51,930 nt of DNA from Brevirhabdus sp. (GCA_024637315.1 JAGXFH010000067.1:1-51930), one strand, 5' to 3'; counted from the stretch's first letter, positions 7,512 through 18,318 are shown. Notes: a model not told the origin generated them from the sequence alone. Translations and numbers: made by a program.

Positions 7512-8384
7512 ATGGTCACTGCCCATTCCCGCACCGCCGCCCGGCTGATGATCTCGCCCGCTGTCGTGCTCTTGCTGGGCTGGATGATCATCCCGCTGTC
7601 GATGACGATCTACTTCTCGTTCCTGCGCTACAATCTTCTGAGCCCCGGCATGGAAGAGTGGGCGGGACTGACGAATTACCGCTACTTCCTGACCGATCCG
7701 GCCTTCTTCGCCGCGCTCACCAACACGCTGCTGCTGGTCGGCGGCGTGCTGCTGATCACGGTTGTCGGCGGCACCGCGCTGGCGGTGCTGCTGGATCAGC
7801 CGATGTGGGGCCAGGGCATTGTCCGGATTCTGGTGATCGCGCCGTTTTTCGTGATGCCGACCGTTTCGGCGCTGGTCTGGAAGAACATGTTCATGAACCC
7901 GGTGAACGGCCTGTTCGCCCATGCGTTCAAGGCTGTCGGGCTGCAACCCTTCGATTTTCTTTCCCACGCGCCCTTGATGTCGATCATTCTGATCGTCAGC
8001 TGGCAATGGCTGCCCTTCGCCACGCTGATCCTGCTGACCGCGATGCAGTCGCTGGACCAGGAACAGCAGGAGGCCGCCGAAATGGACGGCGCGGGCGTTC
8101 TGAGCCGGTTCATCTACCTGACCATCCCGCACCTGACCCGCGCGATCACCGTGGTCATCCTGATCCAGACGATCTTCCTGTTGTCGGTCTTTGCCGAAAT
8201 CCTGGTGACCACGAATGGCGGACCCGGCACCGCCTCGACCAACCTGACCTACCTCGTCTACGCCCAGTCGCTGCTGCAATTCGACGTTGGCGGTGGATCG
8301 GCGGGCGGCATCGTCGCGGTCATCCTGGCCAACATCGTTGCGATCTTCCTGATGCGGATGATCGGCAAGAACCTGGACACCTGA
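7512..8384 (+). CDS. smoF: Polyol ABC transporter permease
   Basis: 290 residues with about six hydrophobic helices, beginning LMISPAVVLLLGWMIIPLS. The cytoplasmic EAA loop that docks on the ATPase is EAAEMDGAGVLSRFIYLTIP. It pairs with SmoG to form the inner-membrane channel of a MalFG-type importer. It is separated from smoG by one base, so the two are translationally coupled. Confidence 0.9.
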   Translation: MVTAHSRTAARLMISPAVVLLLGWMIIPLSMTIYFSFLRYNLLSPGMEEWAGLTNYRYFLTDPAFFAALTNTLLLVGGVLLITVVGGTALAVLLDQPMWGQGIVRILVIAPFFVMPTVSALVWKNMFMNPVNGLFAHAFKAVGLQPFDFLSHAPLMSIILIVSWQWLPFATLILLTAMQSLDQEQQEAAEMDGAGVLSRFIYLTIPHLTRAITVVILIQTIFLLSVFAEILVTTNGGPGTASTNLTYLVYAQSLLQFDVGGGSAGGIVAVILANIVAIFLMRMIGKNLDT

Positions 8385-8385
8385 C

Positions 8386-9216
8386 ATGGCACGCGCAATC
8401 AGCACCCGCCGCAAGGCAACATTTACCCTGGTGGCCTGGGCCATCGGTATCGCGATCTTCTTTCCGATCCTGTGGACCTTCCTGACCAGCTTCAAGACCG
8501 AGGCCGAGGCCATCGCGTCGCCGCCGTCATTTCTGGGCTTTGCCTGGACCACCGAGAATTACAGCGTGGTTATGGAACGCTCGAACTATTCACGGCATTT
8601 CTGGAACTCGGTGGTGATCTCGGTGGGATCGACCGTGATCGGCCTGCTGATCGCCATTCCCGCCGCCTGGTCGATGGCCTTCGTGCCCGGCAGGCGCACC
8701 AAGGATGTGCTGCTGTGGATGCTGTCGACCAAGATGCTGCCGCCGGTGGGCGTGTTGATCCCGATCTACCTGATCTTCCGTGATACCGGACTGCTCGACA
8801 CCCGCACCGGCCTGGTGATCGTGCTGACGCTGATCAACCTGCCGATCATCGTCTGGATGCTCTATACCTATTTCAAGGAAATCCCCGGCGAGATCCTGGA
8901 AGCCGCGCGGATGGACGGCGCATCCCTCTACAACGAGATCATCTATGTGCTGACGCCGATGGCGGTGCCGGGGATTGCGTCGACGCTGCTGCTGAATGTC
9001 ATTCTGGCCTGGAACGAGGCGTTCTGGACGCTGAACCTGACAGCCGCCAAGGCCGCGCCGCTGACCGCCTTCATCGCCAGCTATTCCAGCCCCGAAGGCC
9101 TGTTCTACGCCAAGCTTTCGGCCGCCTCTACCATGGCGATCGCGCCGATCATCGTGCTGGGCTGGTTCAGCCAGAAACAACTCGTCCGGGGCCTGACCTT
9201 CGGCGCCGTGAAGTAG
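8386..9216 (+). CDS. smoG: Polyol ABC transporter permease
   Basis: 276 residues, six predicted helices, MalG-like. The N-terminus WAIGIAIFFPILWTFLTSFK is a typical first helix and periplasmic edge, and the EAA loop is EAARMDGASLYNEIIYVLTP. It is the second half of the channel with SmoF. It ends 12 bases before smoK, with GGAGA inside the gap as the smoK ribosome site. Confidence 0.9.
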   Translation: MARAISTRRKATFTLVAWAIGIAIFFPILWTFLTSFKTEAEAIASPPSFLGFAWTTENYSVVMERSNYSRHFWNSVVISVGSTVIGLLIAIPAAWSMAFVPGRRTKDVLLWMLSTKMLPPVGVLIPIYLIFRDTGLLDTRTGLVIVLTLINLPIIVWMLYTYFKEIPGEILEAARMDGASLYNEIIYVLTPMAVPGIASTLLLNVILAWNEAFWTLNLTAAKAAPLTAFIASYSSPEGLFYAKLSAASTMAIAPIIVLGWFSQKQLVRGLTFGAVK

Positions 9217-9228
9217 GAGACGACGAAA

Positions 9229-10226
<998 letters not shown>

Positions 10227-10227
<1 letters not shown>

Positions 10228-11711
10228 TGGCAAAACGCACCAGCATGCGGCTTTCCGCGGCCAGCCTGGCCGACCTTCGACCGACCGTGGCTGTACCGTC
10301 CTATGACCGGGCGGCCGTGACGCCGGGCATCCTGCATGTCGGGGTCGGCAATTTCCACCGGGCGCATCAGGCGGTCTATGCCAATGACCTCTTGAACGCC
10401 GGTCACGATCCGGACTGGGGCATTCGCGGGGCGGGCGTTCGCCCCGCCGACGCCGCGATGCGCGACAGGCTGGCCGCGCAGGACTGGCTGAGTTCGGTCG
10501 TCGAGATTGATGCGGGCGGGCTTTCGGCCTCGGTCATCGGGGCGATGGTCGACTTCCTGCCGGTCGCCGCCGGTCATCGCCCGATCATCGCGGCGATTGC
10601 CGATCCGGCCACGCGGATCGTGTCGCTGACCGTGACCGAAGGCGGCTACTACGTCGATTCGGCGACCGGCGTCTTTGACGTGGCGCACCCCGATATCGCG
10701 CAGGATGCGCTGACCCCCGACTCGCCGCTGACGGTGTTCGGCGCGATTGTCGCGGGCCTGGCCCGGCGCCGCGCGGCGAAGGCGCCGATCACGGTGATGT
10801 CGTGCGACAACCTGCCGGGCAACGGCGATGTGACACGCAATGCGGTGCTGGGCCTGGCGCGGGCGACCGATGCAGATCTGGCGGCCTGGATCGCTGACAA
10901 CGTGACCTTCCCCAATGGCATGGTCGACCGTATCACCCCCGCCACCTCCGAGAGTCAGATCCGGATGCTGCGCGACGAATTCGGCATCGAGGATGCGGCG
11001 CCGGTATTCTGCGAGCCGTTCCGGCAGTGGGTGCTGGAAGACGCCTTCGCCGCCGGCCGGCCCGACTGGGACGCGGCGGGCGTCACGCTGACGTCGAATG
11101 TGCACGATTACGAAGCGATGAAGATCCGGGTGCTGAATGGCGGCCATGCGATCATCGCCTATGCCGGCGGTCTTGCCGGGATCGAGTTCGTCCACGACGC
11201 GATGCAGCACCCGGTGATCGAGGCGTTCCTGCGCAAGACCGAGGCGCGGGATGTCCTGCCCGATGTCAAGCCGGTCGGCGACCTGTCTCCGGCGGGGTAT
11301 CTGGATCTGACGGTAGAGCGGTTCCGCAATCCCGGCGTGGCCGACACGATCACCCGGCTCTGCTTCGACGGATCGAACCGGCAACCGAAATTCATCCTGC
11401 CCTCGGTCCGCGACGCCCTGGCCAGGGGGCACGATCCGCAGGGGCTGGCGCTGGTTTCGGCGCTCTGGTGCCGCTACTGTCTGGGCCGCACCGATGCCGG
11501 CGCCCCGATCGGGCCGAACGATCCGAACTGGGACGCGCTGAAAGCCGCCGCCCGGCGGGCCGAAAGCGATCCGCTGGCCTGGCTCGATCAGGCCGAGATC
11601 TACGGTGACCTGCGGCATTCCAGGCGGTTCTGCGACGGGTTCGCGGCAGCGCATCGCGGCATCGCCGAAAGCGGCGCGATCGGCGCGTTGGAACATTATC
11701 TTCAGGACTAA
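10227..11711 (+). CDS. mtlK: Mannitol 2-dehydrogenase (polyol-specific long-chain dehydrogenase)
   Basis: 494 residues, standard for the family. The N-terminal dinucleotide fold opens GILHVGVGNFHRAHQAVY, and the catalytic K-x4-N-x2-H motif is visible as KIRVLNGGH. It oxidises D-mannitol (often also D-arabinitol or D-sorbitol) to the ketose with NAD. It is the last gene of the unit and overlaps smoK by one base. In the Rhodobacter sphaeroides operon an smoS sorbitol dehydrogenase lies before mtlK; none is here, so this enzyme may carry the whole oxidative step. Confidence 0.92.
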
Positions 11712-11736
11712 GCCGGCCTGCTCCTCCGGGGCCGGC
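11712..11736 (+). terminator. Hairpin after mtlK
   Basis: GCCGGCC (11712-11718) pairs with GGCCGGC (11730-11736) around an 11-base loop, immediately after the mtlK stop. No U-run follows, so it may end the polyol transcript with help from Rho or simply protect the 3' end. Confidence 0.5.
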
Positions 11737-11797
11737 CCATTGCAGACGCGCACAAGTCCAGTCACTTTTCCCTGCAAGCGCGCCCTGCAACCTTTTC

Positions 11798-11826
11798 TTG
11801 ACTTGAAGAACGAAGGTTTCCAACAT
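11798..11826 (+). promoter_or_regulatory. Candidate promoter of the second ABC operon
   Basis: TTGACT (11798-11803) and CAACAT (11821-11826) are 17 bases apart. It lies about 104 bp upstream of the chosen start of the binding-protein gene. A run of eight G (11834-11841) follows just past the expected transcription start. Confidence 0.4.
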
Positions 11827-11929
11827 GCGCGCCGGGGGGGGTGCGACCGTTATCTTCAAAAGAATTTACACGAAAGCGTCACACGAATCGACGATTCCGG
11901 AGGCGCGCATGATCAACAGGGAGGTCTTG

Positions 11930-13981
11930 ATGACCAGAATATCGAAAACACTCACGCTGAGTGGATTGGCCCTTGGGCTGTTGTCCACCGTGGCTTATGC
12001 CAACTGCCCGGCGGCCACCGTGAACGACATGATGGGGGTTGCCGAAGGGGCATACCCGCACCAATACGAATTGGCGGAATTCCAGACGCTTGCCGACTGC
12101 ACGCTTGAATTCGCCGAAAACCCGGCGATTGCCGATCTCAATGCGATGATTCGCGGCAATCCCGATCTGCCGCCGCTGGCCGAACGCCTGCCGGAAGAGC
12201 CGCTGGTCATCGCGCCCTACGACTCGATCGGCAGCTATGGCGGCACGCTCGACGCGCTGTCGAACGCCAATGAGGCCGGCACCTCGGACTTCCTGTCGAT
12301 CCGCCATGTCAACCTGGTGCGCTACTCGGACGATCTGCAGACCATCGTTCCGAATATCGCCAAAAGCTGGTCGTGGAACGACGACTATACCGAGCTGACG
12401 TTCAACCTGCGCCGGGGCCACAAATGGTCCGACGGCCAGCCCTTCACTGCCGAGGATGTGAAGTTCTGGTACGACAATCTGGCGCTCGATCCGAAGATCA
12501 ACGAAAAGCCGAAGGACTACGTGACCGTCGCGGGCGAACCGATGCAGGTCGAGGTTGTCGATCCGCAAACCGTGGTCTTCAAGCTGCCCGCGCCCAAGCC
12601 GGGCTTGCTGGCGCACTTCGCGACGCATTACGGCCAGGGCTTCCAGCCCAAGCATTTCCTTGGCCAGTTCCACCCCGAGATCAACCCCGATGCCGATGCG
12701 CTGGCGCAGGGCATGGGGTTTGCCGATGGCTATGACGCGATCATGGCCTATTACGGCAATTCGGACTGGACCGATACCGGTACGCCGATGCTGAACTCTC
12801 CGGACCGGCTGAGCGATCTGCCCGCAGATGCGATGCCGACGCTGGAAAGCCATTTCGTGATCCGTGAAACCACCGAAGGGCGGCATTTCGTGGCCAATCC
12901 CTACTTTCATATGGTGGACACGGCCGGCAACCAGCTGCCCTACATCAACGAGATGGACGAGTTGTTCGCCAACGACCAGGAGGTGCGCCTGCTCAAGCTG
13001 GTGAACGGCGAGGCCGACTACAAGTCCCAGTCGTTGCAGCTTTCCGACGCGCCGCTGCTGCTGGAGAACCAGGAGAAGGGCGACTACACGATCCAGTTGA
13101 AGCCGAAGATCGCCATGCATACGGCGTCGTTCAACGTCACCCATGAAGACGAGGCCAAGCGCGCCGTCTTCGGCGATCTGCGGTTCCGCAAGGCGATGTC
13201 GATCGCGATCAACCGGGACGACCTGAACCAGGTCGCCTATTTCGGAGAGGGCCAGATCCAGCAATATACCGGCTTCTCGCCGGCGCCGGAATTCGTCGAC
13301 CCGCAATGGCTGACCTACGCCACCGAATACGATCCCGACGGCGCCAAGGCGCTGCTGGACGAAATCGGCCTCGTCGATGCCGATGGCGACGGGTTCCGCG
13401 ATCTGCCCAATGGCGACCCGCTGGTGCTGAACCTGCAATTCGCCACGCAGGGCATCGCCGGTCAGGTGGTCGAGCTTTTCGGCCAGTACTGGTCCGAGGT
13501 CGGGATCAATTCGGCGGTCAAGGAAGTGACGCCGGATGAGTACCGCTCGGCGCAATCGTCGAACCAGCTCGATGTCGGGTTGTGGGAAAAGGGCCAGCCG
13601 GTCGGCATCATCCTTGGCAACAACGAGCTGTGGGTGGCCCCGTTCGAGAACTACTTCGGCCACCGCTCTGCCTTGCTCTGGGCCGAGTGGATGGAATCGG
13701 GTGGCACCAACGGCGTCGAACCGCCCGACTACGTCAAGCAGCTGGCCGAGGACATCAACGCGTTCCAGTCCACGCCGTCGGGTACCGACGAATTCAAGGC
13801 GATCGGCGCGCGGCTGGTCGAGAACATGACCTCGAACCTGCTGTTCATCGGCACCGCGCTGACGCCCGATCCGATCTACCACCGGAACGCGCTGAAGAAC
13901 GTGCCAGAGTTCAAGACGGCGTCCTATGAATACTACCGGACCTACCCCTATCGTGGGCCGCAATGGTATCTGGAGGAATAG
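11930..13981 (+). CDS. Family 5 (peptide/oligosaccharide type) ABC substrate-binding protein
   Basis: 683 residues, longer than typical DppA/OppA (about 530). Signal peptide MTRISKTLTLSGLALGLLST, ending near VAYA before NCPAA. The mature N-terminus has about 75 extra residues before the usual start (GSYGGTLDALS), then family landmarks such as LRRGHKWSDGQPFTAEDVKF. Start: GGGAGG lies 5 bases before this ATG. An alternative ATG at 11909 with its own GGAGG would add seven residues. The ligand is unknown; the co-operonic hydrolase suggests a sulfate or phosphonate ester rather than a peptide. Confidence 0.88.
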   Translation: MTRISKTLTLSGLALGLLSTVAYANCPAATVNDMMGVAEGAYPHQYELAEFQTLADCTLEFAENPAIADLNAMIRGNPDLPPLAERLPEEPLVIAPYDSIGSYGGTLDALSNANEAGTSDFLSIRHVNLVRYSDDLQTIVPNIAKSWSWNDDYTELTFNLRRGHKWSDGQPFTAEDVKFWYDNLALDPKINEKPKDYVTVAGEPMQVEVVDPQTVVFKLPAPKPGLLAHFATHYGQGFQPKHFLGQFHPEINPDADALAQGMGFADGYDAIMAYYGNSDWTDTGTPMLNSPDRLSDLPADAMPTLESHFVIRETTEGRHFVANPYFHMVDTAGNQLPYINEMDELFANDQEVRLLKLVNGEADYKSQSLQLSDAPLLLENQEKGDYTIQLKPKIAMHTASFNVTHEDEAKRAVFGDLRFRKAMSIAINRDDLNQVAYFGEGQIQQYTGFSPAPEFVDPQWLTYATEYDPDGAKALLDEIGLVDADGDGFRDLPNGDPLVLNLQFATQGIAGQVVELFGQYWSEVGINSAVKEVTPDEYRSAQSSNQLDVGLWEKGQPVGIILGNNELWVAPFENYFGHRSALLWAEWMESGGTNGVEPPDYVKQLAEDINAFQSTPSGTDEFKAIGARLVENMTSNLLFIGTALTPDPIYHRNALKNVPEFKTASYEYYRTYPYRGPQWYLEE

Positions 13982-14001
13982 GGATCGACCCTAGTTCGAT
14001 C

Positions 14002-14034
14002 ACGGCCGGGCGCGCCGCTTTCGCGCCCGGCCGT
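14002..14034 (+). terminator. Strong hairpin between binding-protein and permease genes
   Basis: A perfect 13-bp stem (14002-14014 with 14022-14034, arms ACGGCCGGGCGCG and its complement) encloses a 7-base loop and is followed by TTCCC. It probably acts as a partial terminator or mRNA-stabilising element, giving more binding protein than permease. Confidence 0.65.
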
Positions 14035-14069
14035 TTCCCTGCCATGACGCCTCAGCGAGACATTCACCG

Positions 14070-15077
14070 ATGAGTCAGTTCATCCAGTTCGTGATGACCC
14101 GTGCCTTTCTGGCGCTTGTCACGCTGCTGACCGTCTCGCTGATCGTCTTCACGCTGATGGAGCTGGTGCCCGGCACCTGCGCGGAACGCTACCTCGCCTT
14201 CAAGAACACCCAGGGCTCGCAGATCACCATTGCCGATATCGCCGCAGAAGAGCGGCGGCTGGGCCTTGACCGGCCGTTCATCGAGCGCTGGGGCAAGTGG
14301 GTCGGCAACGTGTTTTTCCGCGGCGAGTTCGGCGACAGCTGCATCCTGCGGCTCGACATCAACCAGCTTCTGGCGGACAAGTTCTGGATCTCGCTCGGCA
14401 TCTGCATGGCAGCGCTGATCCTGTCATACATGATCGCGGTTCCGGTCGGGATCGTCGCGGCCAGTTCCAACAACGCCGTGGCCAACAATTCGCTGCGCTT
14501 TGTCAGCTATCTCGGCCTTGCCCTGCCGAACTTCCTGCTGGCCCTGATCATCATGCTGTTCTCGACGGTGTTTTTCGGCGATTCCCTGACCGGCCTCTTT
14601 TCGAAGGAATACCGCGATGCGGCGTGGAGCTGGGCCAAGTTCGGCGACTTCCTGTCGCGCGCCTGGCTGCCGATCTTCATCCTCGGCTGGTCGGCGACGG
14701 CGTTTGCGCTGCAAACCGTGCGGGCGCTGATGCTCGATGAAATCGGCAAACTCTATGTCACCGCCGCCGCGGCGCGGGGGGTCACCGGATCGCGGCTCTT
14801 GTGGCGCTACCCGGCGCGGCATGCGCTGGGGCCGGTGATCAACTCTCTGGGGTTCGACCTCAACCGCATCTTCAACGAATTGCCGATCGTGGCGCTGATC
14901 CTTACGCTGACCGAGGCGGGGGCGCTGCTGTTTGAATCGCTCGCCCGGTCGAACGACCAGCAGCTTGCCGGGGCGATCATCTTTCTGCTGACCGCCAGCA
15001 TCGTGCTTTTGAACTTCGTGACGGACATCATGCTGGCGCTTCTCGATCCCAGGGTGCGGCGCGGAATGATGGGATAG
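14070..15077 (+). CDS. DppB-type ABC permease
   Basis: 335 residues. It opens with a transmembrane helix (AFLALVTLLTVSLIVFTLMELVPG), followed by a periplasmic stretch and five more helices. The binding-protein-dependent transport signature lies around DEIGKLYVTAAAARGVTG. It forms the inner-membrane channel with the next gene, 3 bases away. Unlike the smo permeases, it belongs to the dipeptide/oligopeptide/nickel class. Confidence 0.88.
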   Translation: MSQFIQFVMTRAFLALVTLLTVSLIVFTLMELVPGTCAERYLAFKNTQGSQITIADIAAEERRLGLDRPFIERWGKWVGNVFFRGEFGDSCILRLDINQLLADKFWISLGICMAALILSYMIAVPVGIVAASSNNAVANNSLRFVSYLGLALPNFLLALIIMLFSTVFFGDSLTGLFSKEYRDAAWSWAKFGDFLSRAWLPIFILGWSATAFALQTVRALMLDEIGKLYVTAAAARGVTGSRLLWRYPARHALGPVINSLGFDLNRIFNELPIVALILTLTEAGALLFESLARSNDQQLAGAIIFLLTASIVLLNFVTDIMLALLDPRVRRGMMG

Positions 15078-15080
15078 GAC

Positions 15081-16271
15081 ATGATACTCAGACGCAAGAC
15101 CATCAGCGGTGTCGACCAGCGGGCCAAGGAGGCCTATTTCACCGCCTCGCAGGGCGAGCTGATCTGGTCGCGCTTCAAGGGCAACCGGACGGCGATGATC
15201 GCGGCCTATGCGCTGGTCCTGCTGATCCTGATGGGCCTGTTCGCGCCGTTCCTGTCGCCCTACAACCCGACCATCGCGGGCCGCGACAGGGATTACGAGA
15301 ACGGCGCGCCGCAAATCCCGAAATTCTGGGACGAGAACGGCTTTTCCGCCCGCCCGTTCATCTACGCGACAGAGCGCGAGCGCTCGATCGCGACAAATTT
15401 CCGCTGGGTGGTGAAAGAGAACCGCGACGAGCGGCTGTATGTCCGGTTCTTCGTTCGCGACTGGAGCTACAAGCTGTTTCACATCGACTGGGATCTGCCG
15501 GGGCGTATCTTCGACATCGACTTCGCGCTGATCCGCTCGGACCTGCACCTGTTTGGCGTCGAGGGCGGCAAGATGCACCTCTTCGGCACCGATGCCAGCG
15601 GCAAGGACATCTTCGGCCGCACCCTGCACGCGATCTGGACCTCGCTTGCGGTCGGAACGCTGGGGGTGCTGATCTCCTTCGTTCTGGCGCTGATCATCGG
15701 CGGGGTCGCGGGCTATTTCGGCGGCTGGATCGACTCGGTCCTGCAGATGATCACCGATGCGGTGCGCACCGTGCCCTCGATCCCGCTGTTCATGGCGCTG
15801 GCCGCCTTCATGCCCGATCACTGGAATTCCGAGACAAGGTTCTTCTTCATCTCGATCATCCTCGGCGTGATCGGCTGGCCGACGCTTGCGCGACGCATAC
15901 GAACCCACCTGCTGACCGAACGAACCCAGGAATACGTGCTGGCGGCAGAGCTGTCGGGCGCCTCTTCCTCGCATATCATCCGCCGGCACCTGCTGCCCAG
16001 CTTCACCAGCTATATCATCGTCGATCTGATGATCTCGTTTCCCTACATGGTGCGCTCTGAAACGGCGCTTTCGTTCATCGGTCTCGGCCTGAAGGACCCG
16101 GTCAACTCTCTTGGCGCGCTGATGCAGAACGTGTCCAAGGCCGATGTCCTGCTGAACTACCAGTGGTACTTCATCCCGGTGATCTTCTTCGTTGCGCTGG
16201 TGCTCGCCTTCGTCTTTGTCGGCGACGGGCTGCGCGATGCGGCGGACCCCTATTCGGGGACCAAGAAATGA
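15081..16271 (+). CDS. DppC-type ABC permease with large periplasmic insert
   Basis: 396 residues, about 100 longer than DppC. After the first helix (MIAAYALVLLILMGLFAPF) comes a hydrophilic insert of about 110 residues before HLFGTDASGKDIFGR, the usual re-entry of the family. Similar inserts occur in YejE-like permeases. The EAA-like loop is around EYVLAAELSGASSSHIIRRH. It overlaps the next ATPase gene as ATGA. The insert may contact the unusually long binding protein. Confidence 0.88.
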   Translation: MILRRKTISGVDQRAKEAYFTASQGELIWSRFKGNRTAMIAAYALVLLILMGLFAPFLSPYNPTIAGRDRDYENGAPQIPKFWDENGFSARPFIYATERERSIATNFRWVVKENRDERLYVRFFVRDWSYKLFHIDWDLPGRIFDIDFALIRSDLHLFGVEGGKMHLFGTDASGKDIFGRTLHAIWTSLAVGTLGVLISFVLALIIGGVAGYFGGWIDSVLQMITDAVRTVPSIPLFMALAAFMPDHWNSETRFFFISIILGVIGWPTLARRIRTHLLTERTQEYVLAAELSGASSSHIIRRHLLPSFTSYIIVDLMISFPYMVRSETALSFIGLGLKDPVNSLGALMQNVSKADVLLNYQWYFIPVIFFVALVLAFVFVGDGLRDAADPYSGTKK

Positions 16272-17284
16272 CCACGCCGCTGATCTCCGTCAAGGACCTG
16301 ACGATCCGGTTTCGCACCGATGAAGGCCTGATCACCGCGGTCGAGGATGTGTCCTTCGACATCCTGCCCGGTCAGGTGATGGGGCTGGTCGGTGAAAGCG
16401 GCTCGGGCAAGTCGGTGACGGCGAAGGCGCTGATGCAGCTGAATGCCGGCAACACGCGCTACGACCCGGCCTCGAAGATCCTCCTCGATCGCCCCGAGCG
16501 CGAGCCGCTCGATGTGCTGTCGCTGAAGCGCGACCGCGATCTGCGGGTGGTCAGGGGCGGCGCGATCTCGATGATCTTCCAGGAACCGATGGCGTCCTTC
16601 GCCCCGGCGATCACCGTCGGCGAGCAGATGGTCGAGCAGTTGCTGATCCATACCGCGATGTCCAGGGTCCAGGCCAAGGCGCTGTCGATCGAGATGCTTG
16701 ACCGCGTCGGCATTCCCGATGCCGGGCGGCGGTTCGGGCAGTATGCGTTCGAATTCTCCGGCGGCATGCGACAGCGGGCGATGATCGCTATGGCGCTGTC
16801 CACCAAGCCGCGGCTGCTGATCGCCGATGAACCGACCACCGCACTGGATGTCACGATCCAGGCGCAGGTGATCGACCTGATGAAGGATCTGGTCAGCGAC
16901 TTCGGAATGGCGATCCTGTTCATCACCCACGACCTCGGCGTGATCGCGCAGACCGCCGACAAGGTCGCGGTGATGTATCTTGGCCGGATCGTCGAGAAGG
17001 GAACGGTGCGGCAGGTGATCAAGACGCCGTTGCATCCCTATACTCAGGGCCTGCTGAACGCGCTGCCGAAGATCAACGACCTCGAGGCGGAGCTGACCCC
17101 GGTGCCGGGCGATATCCCCTCGCCGCTCGATCGCCCGCCCGGCTGCGTCTTCAACACCCGCTGCCCGGTCGCCATCGCGGGCGTCTGCACCACCCAGGTG
17201 CCGCGCTATTCCGAGGGCGAAGGTGGTCGCAAGGTCGCCTGCCATCTGGTCGAGCGGCACCAGGCCGAAGCGGTGGCGACATGA
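16268..17284 (+). CDS. DppD-type ABC transporter ATPase
   Basis: 338 residues. Walker A GESGSGKSVTAK, Q-loop FQEPMASF, signature FSGGMRQRAMIA, Walker B LLIADEPTTALD and His-switch FITHDLG are intact. The C-terminal oligopeptide-family tail shows PPGCVFNTRCPVA with further cysteines (the cluster motif known from DppD/OppD). The frame is open upstream to 16163, but the ATG overlapping the permease stop is preferred. Its stop overlaps the next ATPase by ATGA. Confidence 0.92.
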   Translation: MTTPLISVKDLTIRFRTDEGLITAVEDVSFDILPGQVMGLVGESGSGKSVTAKALMQLNAGNTRYDPASKILLDRPEREPLDVLSLKRDRDLRVVRGGAISMIFQEPMASFAPAITVGEQMVEQLLIHTAMSRVQAKALSIEMLDRVGIPDAGRRFGQYAFEFSGGMRQRAMIAMALSTKPRLLIADEPTTALDVTIQAQVIDLMKDLVSDFGMAILFITHDLGVIAQTADKVAVMYLGRIVEKGTVRQVIKTPLHPYTQGLLNALPKINDLEAELTPVPGDIPSPLDRPPGCVFNTRCPVAIAGVCTTQVPRYSEGEGGRKVACHLVERHQAEAVAT

Positions 17285-18318
17285 CCGATCCTGTCATCAC
17301 CGCCACCAATCTGACCGTGCGCTACACGATCGGCCACGGCCTGTTGACCAAGAAGGCGTATCTGAACGCGGTCGATGACGTTTCGCTGTCGATCGACAAG
17401 GGCAGCTTCTTCGGCCTTGTCGGCGAAAGCGGCTCTGGCAAGACCACGCTCGGCCGCGCCCTGCTGCGCGCCGCGCCGATCACCGCCGGAGAGGTGATCT
17501 ACCGCGATGACGAGGTGCGCTACGACCTGCGCGCGCTCTCCAAGCAGCAGATGAAGGATTACCGCAAGCGCGCGCAGCTGATCTTTCAGGATCCCTATGC
17601 CGCGCTGTCGCCGCGGATGACCGTGCGCGACATCATCGCCGAACCGCTGGAGGTGATGGGCCTGACCCGCACCCGCGAGGAAACCGATGCGCGGGTGCGG
17701 GAAATCGCCGCCAAGTGCCGGCTGAACCTTGAACATCTGCGGCGCTTCCCGCACGCCTTTTCCGGCGGTCAGCGGCAGCGCATCTCGATCGCCCGCGCGC
17801 TGGTCTCGGGGCCGCGCTTCGTCGTCGCCGATGAAAGCGTCGCCGCGCTCGACGTGTCGATCCAGGCCGATGTGCTGAACCTTCTGAAAGCCATCCAGCG
17901 CGATATGGGGATCTCGTTTCTGTTCATCAGCCATGATCTGTCGGTGGTGGCGCATGTCTGCGACCATGTCGCGGTGATGTATCTGGGCCAGCTTGTCGAA
18001 ACCGCGCCGACGCGGGCGCTGTTCGCCCGCCCGCGCCACCCCTATACCAGCGCGCTGCTTTCGGCGATCCCCTCGCTCGACCCCGACGACGCGGGCAATG
18101 CGCAAAAGCTGGAAGGCGAGATCCCCTCGCCGGCCGATCCGCCGCCCGGCTGCAAGTTCAACAGCCGCTGCCCGTTCGCCCGCGAACGCTGCCGGCTGGA
18201 AGCGCCGGCGCTGCGCGAACTGGCCCCCGATCATTTCGGCGCCTGTCATTTCTCCGAGGAATTCGATTTCAGCCGCGGCGGCGCAACCGGTTCGGCCAAG
18301 GGATTGCAGCAAGCGTGA
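17281..18318 (+). CDS. DppF-type ABC transporter ATPase
   Basis: 345 residues. Walker A GESGSGKTTLGR, Q-loop FQDPYAALSPRMTV, signature FSGGQRQRISIARAL, a Walker B-like VVADESVAALD and FISHDLS are visible. The Walker B has ES where EP is usual, a common variant in this class. A cysteine tail PPGCKFNSRCPFARERC ends the protein. It heterodimerises with the preceding ATPase. The following hydrolase gene overlaps its stop codon as GTGA. Confidence 0.92.
   Translation: MTDPVITATNLTVRYTIGHGLLTKKAYLNAVDDVSLSIDKGSFFGLVGESGSGKTTLGRALLRAAPITAGEVIYRDDEVRYDLRALSKQQMKDYRKRAQLIFQDPYAALSPRMTVRDIIAEPLEVMGLTRTREETDARVREIAAKCRLNLEHLRRFPHAFSGGQRQRISIARALVSGPRFVVADESVAALDVSIQADVLNLLKAIQRDMGISFLFISHDLSVVAHVCDHVAVMYLGQLVETAPTRALFARPRHPYTSALLSAIPSLDPDDAGNAQKLEGEIPSPADPPPGCKFNSRCPFARERCRLEAPALRELAPDHFGACHFSEEFDFSRGGATGSAKGLQQA

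Noticed and set aside
6168-8552. 794-codon open frame on the minus strand
   Set aside because: It lies opposite smoE, smoF and smoG, whose proteins are clearly recognisable. Its translation is Arg/Gln/His/Gly-rich low-complexity, typical of antisense frames in GC-rich DNA.
11879-15989. Long minus-strand frames opposite the second ABC operon
   Set aside because: Low-complexity shadow translations; the plus-strand proteins carry full family motifs.
11930-18318. Naming these genes dppABCDF
   Set aside because: Class matches, but the long binding protein, permease insert and linked hydrolase argue against a dipeptide substrate.
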